A DNA stretch of 11,858 nt from Flavobacteriaceae bacterium UBA3078. Its GTDB lineage: Bacteria > Bacteroidota > Bacteroidia > Flavobacteriales > Flavobacteriaceae. The stretch lies in the NCBI GenBank assembly GCA_002366675.1, contig DFBO01000064.1, positions 1 to 11,858 of the forward strand. The letters are read 5' to 3'. The notes beneath the pieces were generated by a model that was not told where the DNA came from, did not search any database, and saw only the letters and a list, made by a program, of their open reading frames with translations. Positions 6,258-11,858 of this stretch are shown here, in pieces (within the stretch, counting starts at the first letter, position 1; the number at the start of each line of letters is the position of its first letter). The translations under genes were made by a program, and so were the position numbers.

Positions 6258-7565
6258 TTATTCCTTGGTTAAAAAATGTAAATAAGCTTGTGCGTAATTG
6301 TATTCAAAAATGGTTTGATAATATTCTAATCGCTTTTGTGAATATTGAGTTTCTGCTAATAATAAATCGGTTGTTTTTTCTAAACCTTCTTCATATCTAT
6401 TCGTTCTAATTCTCAAAGATTCTTCAGATTGCTCTAAAGCTAACTTTGTTAAATTCAATCTGTTTTCAGCATCTGTTAACATGCGTTTAGCCTTATTTAA
6501 TTCTAGCTGGTTTTGAGATACATACTGTTCGTATTGTAACTTCGATTTTTCAAATTCGGCTTTACTTTTTTGAGCCTTTCCAAAACGTTTGCTTCCATCT
6601 AAAATATTCCAACTTAATTGAGCTCCAAAAATGTAACCACTGGCATCGAATTGAAAAATTTGGTCATCATAAAGTTCATAGCTTCCAAAAGCATTAAGTC
6701 TTGGTAAAAACGACATATTATCAGCTTTATTCATCGTCTCATAAGCATCCGTTGCTAGTTGCATGGCTTTGATATCTGAACGGTTTTCTGAAATATTTTT
6801 AGGTTCTATAAAACCAAAAGTGTAGACTGATAAACTGTCTGAAGGTTTAAAAACAACATCGTTAGTATCACTCATTAAAAAAGATAAGTAATTAGAAACA
6901 TTCTCTACATTACTTTTAGCAGTCTGCAATTGACTTTTAACTTCGCTTACACGAACTTCAACCGATAACACATCTGATCTTTGTAGATAGCCTTGTTTAA
7001 AACTATTATCTGCTAGTCTTTTATTTTCGTTTGCAGTCTCTAATGCTTTTTCTAAAACATCTACACCTTTATAAGCTAATTGCAATTGCATGTATGCTTT
7101 TTCAACTTCAAACGCATAATAATCTGAAGTTCTCTCTATTTGCAATGCTTGAGCTTCCATTTTAGATTTTGCAGCTTTACGTTGGTACATACCATCTACA
7201 TTAATTAATGGTTGTTGAATTTCAATTCGAGTCGCAAAATTCTCCACTTGACCAGGATTGTTTAGAAGGTCTGGATTAAAATCGGAAGCTGTTAATATTT
7301 CCTGATTCAATTTAGAACCAAAAGCCATTAGTGGATTGCTTGTTGCCATTCCTGTATGAGATGCTGTAATGTTTGGTAAAAACACAGCATTGGTTTGATT
7401 AAAATCTGCTTTAGATTCTAAATATTGCTGTTCAGAAATTTTTATAGATTTGTTTTTTTCTGAAACCTTAGCTAAGACTTCGGCTTTTGTAATTGGCACC
7501 AATTGCTGTGCTTGGACTACAACCGAAGAAATTAACAAGCTAAATATGAATAACTGCTTTCTCAT
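6258..7565 (-). CDS. TolC-family outer-membrane efflux protein
   Basis: This 435-residue protein has a cleavable signal peptide (MRKQLFIFSLLISSVVVQAQ). The mature part has the two-fold repeat of outer-membrane efflux proteins: long polar coiled helices rich in Ala, Lys, Glu and Gln (about 100-220 and 330-415) alternating with short membrane-strand regions such as LNAFGSYELYDDQIFQF and YIFGAQLSWNILDG. It ends ETQYSQKRLEYYQTIFEYNYAQAYL apart from a few residues, a typical family ending. It is slightly shorter than E. coli TolC. Trimers form the outer-membrane duct for the adaptor and pump encoded behind it. As first gene of the operon it lies downstream of a promoter and palindrome (7587-7630), separated from the preceding gene by a terminator. 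Confidence 0.92.
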   Translation of the reverse strand: MRKQLFIFSLLISSVVVQAQQLVPITKAEVLAKVSEKNKSIKISEQQYLESKADFNQTNAVFLPNITASHTGMATSNPLMAFGSKLNQEILTASDFNPDLLNNPGQVENFATRIEIQQPLINVDGMYQRKAAKSKMEAQALQIERTSDYYAFEVEKAYMQLQLAYKGVDVLEKALETANENKRLADNSFKQGYLQRSDVLSVEVRVSEVKSQLQTAKSNVENVSNYLSFLMSDTNDVVFKPSDSLSVYTFGFIEPKNISENRSDIKAMQLATDAYETMNKADNMSFLPRLNAFGSYELYDDQIFQFDASGYIFGAQLSWNILDGSKRFGKAQKSKAEFEKSKLQYEQYVSQNQLELNKAKRMLTDAENRLNLTKLALEQSEESLRIRTNRYEEGLEKTTDLLLAETQYSQKRLEYYQTIFEYNYAQAYLHFLTKE

Positions 7566-7586
7566 TAATTACATTTTTTATTACTG

Positions 7587-7594
7587 CAAATTTA
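7587..7594 (-). promoter_or_regulatory. Putative -7 box of the efflux operon promoter
   Basis: On the minus strand this reads TAAATTTG, an exact TAnnTTTG -7 element of Bacteroidota sigma-A promoters, ending 21 nt before the TolC-like start codon. The nearest upstream TTTG (7621-7624) is 26 nt away, longer than the usual spacing of about 17-23. The -33 element is therefore poor, and the promoter may need an activator. Confidence 0.45.
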
Positions 7595-7616
7595 AGTTTA
7601 CACATTATTCTAGTCA

Positions 7617-7630
7617 GTAACAAAGGTTAC
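7617..7630. promoter_or_regulatory. Palindrome in efflux promoter, possible operator
   Basis: GTAACAAAGGTTAC has 5-bp arms (GTAAC and GTTAC) around a 4-nt centre. It covers the position where the -33 element of the efflux promoter would lie, a usual place for a repressor or activator site. No regulator gene is next to the operon in this window, so the cognate protein is unknown. Confidence 0.4.
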
Positions 7631-7634
7631 CAAA

Positions 7635-7664
7635 GAAAAAGGCACTCTATTTACATAGAATGCC
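7635..7664 (-). terminator. Intrinsic terminator after the T9SS kelch-like gene
   Basis: On the minus strand GGCATTCTAT and ATAGAGTGCC form a 10-bp stem (one G-U pair in RNA) with a GTAA loop of the stable GNRA kind, followed by TTTTTC. It lies 139 bp past the stop at 7803 and ends that transcript before the efflux promoter. The motif TGATTTCTGGTTGGTTT lies just upstream of it (7670-7686, minus). Confidence 0.85.
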
Positions 7665-7669
7665 ATTAA

Positions 7670-7686
7670 AAACCAACCAGAAATCA
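7670..7686 (-). repeat. Terminator-associated motif, copy 1
   Basis: The minus strand reads TGATTTCTGGTTGGTTT, 5 nt upstream of the terminator stem at 7641-7664. The same 17-mer with one change lies 3 nt upstream of the other terminator at 11608-11641. Sharing 16 of 17 bases at the same place relative to a hairpin suggests a functional or inherited terminator module. Confidence 0.6.
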
Positions 7687-7802
7687 TTATTCCTAAACTA
7701 AAGAACTAAATAATGAGATTCATCTTTTTTAAATCGTTGACATTATGAAATATGTTATTTCATATATTAATTTTTATTTTCACTCCTATTTTTGAAAAAA
7801 AA

Positions 7803-9416
7803 TTAAAGTTTAATAATTTTTCTTTCTATAGCATTTGTATTATTCTTAAACAATAATATATACTCGCCAACAGCCATTTCTGACAAATCCAAAGAAATTA
7901 TTTGTACTCCAATAGACTTTTCAAATGTTAATTGTTTTACTTTTCTACCTAGAATATCATAAATTTCTATATCACTATTCTCAGTATTTGGTATAAAAAC
8001 TTCAATTGAAAAAATATCTTTAGATGGATTTGGATATATTTTTAGGTTATAGATATTGTTTGGATTCAATTCAACTTCATTTACACTCAATGAGGTCTTA
8101 TTAATAAATACTTTAAAGGCTAAATTACTAGCACTACTTTGTGTTCCGTTATTAATAAAGAAAATGTTTTCTTGAGTACTTTCAATACCACCAAAAATAT
8201 AACCAACAAGCGAAACCCCTTCTTGTAAATTATTTATTTCTAAAATGCCATTTTCTAAATAAATAGTATTATTATTTAATGGTATAAACTCTGCTCCAGA
8301 ACCTAAGAAAGTAGGCATCTCAATATCTAAACTACTTTCCACCATTGAGTTATCGCTAAATCTAGTTACCTTACTAATGGTTTTTACAAATGGAACATTG
8401 TCATCTTGGATTAAATTATTATTTGAATCTAGTTTATATTGACTCATTCCTCCAAAAAACAAAGTGTGCATGGCATTACTTGATGTATCATGAATTGGGA
8501 TTTTAGCACTATGATACTGACTTAAATATTGATTAAAAGTATTGTTAACTGTATATCCTGAAGCAGTAACATCTACAGTATTCAACCAAGGTAAATTTGC
8601 CGTATGCTGAAAAACACCGCTAAACATAGTAAACCCATCTGTTCCATCAGAAAAAATTTGTGGTGTCATATTATAATCTCTTCTATGTAAATTGTTTGCA
8701 TCATTTAGAGATGAATAATTTACTATTGAAAGATTTGTTCCATCATCATCAATTTGGAACGTTCTAATTTCATCTGTATAATTTTGAATAAATCCTGGTC
8801 CATGACTAGGTCCCATTGGGTTGTATCTACCTTCAAAATATTGTCCACCACATAAGTAAAACACATTATTCAATAAACCCAATTGACCTCCAGTAACAGC
8901 CAAATTTGTGTCTGTAACTTGCCTAAAATATGGTATTATCGATGTTCCGCTTATAACGGCATTAGACAAACCATCAACATCTATAGCTGATAAATTAGCA
9001 TACGTAACATGATCATTTTGTGTCGTGCTATAACCATAACCTCCAATAATATATAATGTATTTCCTCTTTGATAAAACTCTTGATTTGTAGATTGTAATT
9101 GTTCAAACATTGATGCTTGTAACACACTTATTGAAGTGCTCCAGGTTTGGTTAGAAATAGGATCAACTACATAAACACTCTTATTATTATCGTTTTCTAA
9201 AAATGCAGCAAATGGCTGTCTTTGGTGTAATCCATCTATTCTACCTCCTAAAATCACCCATTTTCCGTCACTAGTTTTTCCCCATGAAAAAGAATGAACA
9301 TTTGGAGCATTTAAAATAGTTAAGGGTTCAATTTGAACTGTAAATTCATCTTGTGAAAAACTGTTAGATCCAATAAAAAATATTAAGAAAAACGAAAAAT
9401 ATATTTTAATTTTCAT
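7803..9416 (-). CDS. T9SS-exported kelch-like beta-propeller protein
   Basis: This 537-residue protein has a signal peptide (MKIKIYFSFFLIFFIGSNSFS). Between about 30 and 440 it carries repeated strand-Gly-Gly motifs of kelch type: WVILGG (53-58), LYIIGG (121-126), FYLCGG (186-191), LFFGG (319-323) and GYIFGG (405-410). Spacing suggests blades of one beta-propeller, some degenerate. The C-terminal 80 residues are a type A T9SS sorting domain: YPNPSKD (461-467), IYDILGRKV (485-493) and a last strand ending ERKIIKL. Such proteins cross the outer membrane by the gliding/type IX machinery and are released or anchored at the cell surface. No enzyme motif is seen, so binding is the likely mode but the ligand is unknown. 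The gene stands alone, with its own terminator at 7635-7664, and does not appear to belong to the efflux operon. Confidence 0.88.
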   Translation of the reverse strand: MKIKIYFSFFLIFFIGSNSFSQDEFTVQIEPLTILNAPNVHSFSWGKTSDGKWVILGGRIDGLHQRQPFAAFLENDNNKSVYVVDPISNQTWSTSISVLQASMFEQLQSTNQEFYQRGNTLYIIGGYGYSTTQNDHVTYANLSAIDVDGLSNAVISGTSIIPYFRQVTDTNLAVTGGQLGLLNNVFYLCGGQYFEGRYNPMGPSHGPGFIQNYTDEIRTFQIDDDGTNLSIVNYSSLNDANNLHRRDYNMTPQIFSDGTDGFTMFSGVFQHTANLPWLNTVDVTASGYTVNNTFNQYLSQYHSAKIPIHDTSSNAMHTLFFGGMSQYKLDSNNNLIQDDNVPFVKTISKVTRFSDNSMVESSLDIEMPTFLGSGAEFIPLNNNTIYLENGILEINNLQEGVSLVGYIFGGIESTQENIFFINNGTQSSASNLAFKVFINKTSLSVNEVELNPNNIYNLKIYPNPSKDIFSIEVFIPNTENSDIEIYDILGRKVKQLTFEKSIGVQIISLDLSEMAVGEYILLFKNNTNAIERKIIKL

Positions 9417-9553
9417 ATTAAGAAGTTAATTTATTCCTTCAAATCTCTTAAAAAAGAATGTCAATTTTAGTTACTTATGTTACACAACAAAAAAATTGCT
9501 TTAGTATATAATGTTAAGCTTGATAAATGTTCCTTTTAATAAGTATTTATACA

Positions 9554-10138
9554 CTATTCTCTTTTTTGATTTATAAAAAACAACTCTTTGCCAGCTCTAC
9601 TTTTAATAGAGTTATATGAATTCTCCATCGTATGAATATCAAAATAAGGTTTAAAACAAGCAAGGTACTCTTCTTTTGAACCTCCAAATGGTGGATGATC
9701 TTTATTGAGTTCTGCATTAAAAAGTAATCCAACTAATTTTCCTTTATCACGAAGCAACTCCTTCATTTTAAAGGCATATTTTGCTCTTAAAATAGGGTTT
9801 ATTGCACAAAAAAATGTTTGTTCTAAAATTAAATCAAATTGATTCTCTAAATCAAAAAAATTGTCATGAACTAATTGTTCTGAAGGAAAATCTGGGATTC
9901 TCTTTTGTATATTTTGTAAGGGGGTTTTTGAAATATCTACCACAAAAACATTTTTAAATCCTTTTTTAAAAAGGTAAGTAGCCTCATACGAATTACCTCC
10001 TCCTGGAATTAATATTTTAAATTCTCTATTTGTTAATTGATCGATATAGGCTTTTAATGGTGGAGAAATTTGTCCTAAATCCCAACCCGTGTTTTGTGAT
10101 TTATATTTATTCTCCCAGAAGTTTTCATTTAAAATCAT
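9554..10138 (-). CDS. TPMT-family SAM-dependent methyltransferase
   Basis: This 194-residue cytoplasmic protein has the full set of thiopurine S-methyltransferase family motifs. These are an N-terminal FWENKYKSQNTGWDLGQISP (7-26) cap segment, motif I ILIPGGGNSYEA (42-53) for S-adenosylmethionine, acidic VVDIS (66-70) after strand 2, FFDL (94-97), LILEQTFFCAINP (103-115), and the HPPFGGSKEEY segment (148-158) near the active site. The family transfers methyl groups to thiols, and in plant and bacterial relatives also to halides or bisulfide. The exact acceptor cannot be read here. Length is normal. It is divergent from the hydrolase gene at 10351 and 137 bp before the T9SS gene in the same direction. 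A possible -7 box, TATTTTTG, is at 10226-10233 (-), but its spacing to a -33 TTTG is too long to be convincing. Confidence 0.9.
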   Translation of the reverse strand: MILNENFWENKYKSQNTGWDLGQISPPLKAYIDQLTNREFKILIPGGGNSYEATYLFKKGFKNVFVVDISKTPLQNIQKRIPDFPSEQLVHDNFFDLENQFDLILEQTFFCAINPILRAKYAFKMKELLRDKGKLVGLLFNAELNKDHPPFGGSKEEYLACFKPYFDIHTMENSYNSIKSRAGKELFFINQKRE

Positions 10139-10314
10139 TGCTAATAGCTTTCATTACTTTTTATAAACTTATCCTTTATTTAAACGTTTATTTGTTATAT
10201 ACAAAATTGTTTTTTATTCTTTAAACAAAAATATTGATTATCATCATTTCTTATTGTAACAAATATCACATTATATAAGCCATTCGCTTTTAAAATTGCA
10301 TATAAAAAGCTTAG

Positions 10315-10343
10315 TTTGCATCAAATTATTTAGGATACTTTTG
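10315..10343 (+). promoter_or_regulatory. Near-consensus Bacteroidota promoter of the hydrolase gene
   Basis: TTTG (10315-10318) and TACTTTTG (10336-10343) are 17 nt apart, fitting the TTTG-N17-TAnnTTTG sigma-A consensus. The start codon at 10351 begins only 7 nt after the -7 box, so transcription would begin at or just before the ATG. Confidence 0.65.
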
Positions 10344-10350
10344 CTATAAA

Positions 10351-11349
10351 ATGGATTCATTAACACAAATTGTTTTAGGAGCTGCAATTGGAGAAGCAGT
10401 TCTTGGAAAAAAAATTGGCAACAAAGCCATGTTTTATGGAGCGATAGCAGGAACTATTCCAGATTTGGACATATTTTCTTCTTATTTTACTGATACAGTT
10501 TCAGCATTAGAAATACATAGAGGTTTTACGCATTCCATATTTTTTTCTGTCTTGTTTGCTCCTATTTTTGGTTGGCTTGTATCTAAGTATGAATCCTATA
10601 AAAATTTTAAAGGTTGGTCTTGGCTGTTTTTTTTGGCTTTGGTAACACATCCTATTTTAGATTCACACACCACTTGGGGAACACAATTGTTTTGGCCATT
10701 GGATTACAAAATTGCTTTTAAAACTGTTTTTGTTATTGACCCACTTTACACCTTACCGTTTTTGACATTTTTAATATTGACAGCATTCCAAAAACGTGAT
10801 GTTCCGAAAAGACGGCTCTACAATAAGTTAGGCTTAATAATTAGTAGTAGTTATCTCTTAGTAACCTTTGGAGTAAAAGGAATGGCCACTAGCCAATTTA
10901 AAAAGGAGTTGGAAGAACAACAAATTGATTATTCAAAAATTGAAACAAAACCTTCGCCATTAAATACCATATTATGGTCTGCTAATGTAGACACTAAAGA
11001 CCATTACCTTATTGGTTATTATTCTTTTTTTGATGATAAACCTATTCATTTTGAAGCTTACCCAAAAAATCATGAATTATTAGAAGATTTAATTCAAGAG
11101 GAAAAGGTGCAACGAATGATTCATATTTCTAAAGGCTGGTATAGCATTACTGAAAAAGAAAACCGTTTATTTTATAACGATTTACGCTTTGGCCTATTAA
11201 GCTTAAAACCCAATGCTCAAAATTTTGTATTTCAATATGAAATAGAAACCGATGATTCAGGTAAAATAACATTTACAGAAACGGTTAAGGATCGAGAAAA
11301 TGCTAAACAGCTTATAATTGATCTTTGGAAACGCTTAAAAGGAAATTAA
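10351..11349 (+). CDS. YdjM-type membrane-bound metal-dependent hydrolase
   Basis: This 332-residue protein begins MDSLTQIVLGAAIGEAVLGK, the typical start of the family. Likely metal ligands and catalytic residues are Asp2, PDLD (37-40), HRGFTH (56-61), THPILDSHTTWG (99-110) and Asp130 (VFVIDP). Membrane segments are predicted at about 63-77, 88-100, 130-147 and 160-176. A soluble C-terminal domain of about 150 residues follows (from about 180), rich in charged residues, with no family I recognise. In E. coli, YdjM is LexA-regulated; no LexA-like box is evident here. The substrate is unknown, though zinc-phosphodiesterase-like activity on lipids has been suggested for the class. The gene is divergent from the methyltransferase and convergent with the 47-residue gene. 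Confidence 0.85.
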   Translation: MDSLTQIVLGAAIGEAVLGKKIGNKAMFYGAIAGTIPDLDIFSSYFTDTVSALEIHRGFTHSIFFSVLFAPIFGWLVSKYESYKNFKGWSWLFFLALVTHPILDSHTTWGTQLFWPLDYKIAFKTVFVIDPLYTLPFLTFLILTAFQKRDVPKRRLYNKLGLIISSSYLLVTFGVKGMATSQFKKELEEQQIDYSKIETKPSPLNTILWSANVDTKDHYLIGYYSFFDDKPIHFEAYPKNHELLEDLIQEEKVQRMIHISKGWYSITEKENRLFYNDLRFGLLSLKPNAQNFVFQYEIETDDSGKITFTETVKDRENAKQLIIDLWKRLKGN

Positions 11350-11377
11350 AATTCTGAAATGCTTAACAAAGCACCTC

Positions 11378-11521
11378 TTATTCTTCAGTGTCTTCTTCCT
11401 TTTTTCCACTCATCATGAAATTAATAAGTATTCCAATTAAGGTAACACATACAAGAGCGAAAATAGCAATCATAATAACACCATTATTCCAATTAGCTAA
11501 GGCTAGGTTTTGTAAAATCAT
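11378..11521 (-). CDS. 47-residue single-pass membrane protein, unknown function
   Basis: The minus strand from the ATG at 11521 encodes MILQNLALANWNNGVIMIAI, then FALVCVTLIGILINFMMSGK and KEEDTEE, with a TAA stop at 11378-11380. It has a short polar N-terminus, one hydrophobic helix (about residues 14-37) and a strongly charged KKEEDTEE tail, which places the C-terminus probably in the cytoplasm by charge. The clean helix-plus-acidic-tail design and the exact fit between convergent and upstream genes support a real gene despite its size. It has its own transcript: the thioredoxin upstream ends at a terminator (11608-11641). I do not recognise the family. No full promoter consensus is visible in front of it. 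Confidence 0.65.
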   Translation of the reverse strand: MILQNLALANWNNGVIMIAIFALVCVTLIGILINFMMSGKKEEDTEE

Positions 11522-11607
11522 AGTCAAAGAGTTTAGTTGTTTTTAATTTTGAGTAATAATATTAAAATGACTTTAATTAGTAAATGCAATACACTTTTTT
11601 AAATTGT

Positions 11608-11641
11608 TATAAAAAGGTGCTTTTATTTCTAAAAACACCTT
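11608..11641 (-). terminator. Intrinsic terminator after the thioredoxin gene
   Basis: On the minus strand AAGGTG and CACCTT close a stem continued by TTTT pairing with AAAA (one mismatch) around the loop AGAAAT, followed by TTTTTAT. It lies 50 bp past the thioredoxin stop. TGATTTTTGGTTGGTTT is 3 nt upstream of the stem. Confidence 0.8.
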
Positions 11642-11644
11642 CTC

Positions 11645-11661
11645 AAACCAACCAAAAATCA
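11645..11661 (-). repeat. Terminator-associated motif, copy 2
   Basis: The minus strand reads TGATTTTTGGTTGGTTT, matching copy 1 at 7670-7686 in 16 of 17 positions and lying in the same place relative to a terminator hairpin. Confidence 0.6.
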
Positions 11662-11690
11662 CTGACAAAAAATTGCCAGTTTACTATATT

Positions 11691-11858
11691 TTAATTATTC
11701 TTATTAATAATTTGTATTAGATCTTCTTTTTGTATGACTCCAGATTGTCTCCACAGCTGTTTACCATTTTTAAACAACATAAATGTAGGCACACCTTTAA
11801 CTTGATACTTTACAGCCAAGGGCTGGTTTTTATCTACATCAATTTTTAAAATTGAAAC
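11691..11858 (-). CDS. Thioredoxin-family protein, C-terminal part, truncated by window edge
   Basis: The last 55 residues and stop (TAA, 11691-11693) are present. They read ILKIDVDKNQPLAVKYQVKG followed by VPTFMLFKNGKQLW, and end IIQ-type IINKNN. The strand-helix-strand order, the KIDVD strand, the cis-proline motif GVPT and the FKNG turn are standard for thioredoxins. The active-site Cys pair lies in the part beyond the right edge, so whether it is CGPC cannot be seen. A general thiol-disulfide reductase is likely. No signal peptide information is available. The transcript ends at the terminator at 11608-11641. Confidence 0.9.
   Translation of the reverse strand, partial: VSILKIDVDKNQPLAVKYQVKGVPTFMLFKNGKQLWRQSGVIQKEDLIQIINKNN

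Noticed and set aside
9417..9553. Possible promoter or terminator between methyltransferase and kelch-like gene
   Set aside because: A TTGACA-like string and GAGATTTG lie too close together, and the only hairpin (ATAAAT/ATTTAT) is weak, so neither is called.
10030..10224. 64-codon plus-strand frame over the methyltransferase start
   Set aside because: It runs antisense to the conserved N-terminal motif of the methyltransferase and then into AT-rich promoter DNA.

Overview
The window looks like a chromosomal segment of a marine-type member of the Flavobacteriaceae (Bacteroidota). Signs are the very AT-rich DNA, start codons without clear Shine-Dalgarno sequences, -7 boxes of the TAnnTTTG type, a type IX secretion (T9SS) C-terminal sorting domain, and palindromic intergenic repeats of a kind I recall from flavobacterial genomes. 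I see no rRNA, tRNA, CRISPR array, transposase, integrase or phage gene.

Layout from left to right: a truncated DUF4870 membrane-protein gene (-); a 337-bp AT-rich gap; an exported DsrE-family protein (+); a shared terminator; then a five-gene minus-strand operon read right to left (7565 to 1088): TolC-like outer-membrane protein, lipoprotein adaptor, RND pump, PII-like small protein and YgaP-type two-helix membrane protein. To its right is a solitary T9SS-exported kelch-like protein (-), then a TPMT-family methyltransferase (-) divergent from a YdjM-type membrane-bound metal-dependent hydrolase (+). A 47-residue membrane protein (-) and the C-terminal end of a thioredoxin (-) close the window.

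The first three operon genes form a complete tripartite efflux system: inner-membrane RND pump, periplasmic adaptor and outer-membrane channel. The pump has the adjacent Asp-Asp of proton-driven RND proteins in TM4. The unusual part is the cargo at the 3' end (PII-like protein, Cys-tailed YgaP-like protein) and the convergent exported DsrE protein. These point to a link with sulfur or thiol chemistry, or with metal or nucleotide sensing. That link is inference; the substrate cannot be read from the sequence.

The strongest non-coding signals are palindromic repeats in the three long junctions of the efflux operon, including a nested composite of about 171 bp between adaptor and pump. Others are a 17-nt motif lying just upstream of two intrinsic terminators 4 kb apart, and a near-consensus Bacteroidota promoter so close to the hydrolase start codon that its mRNA is probably leaderless or nearly so.
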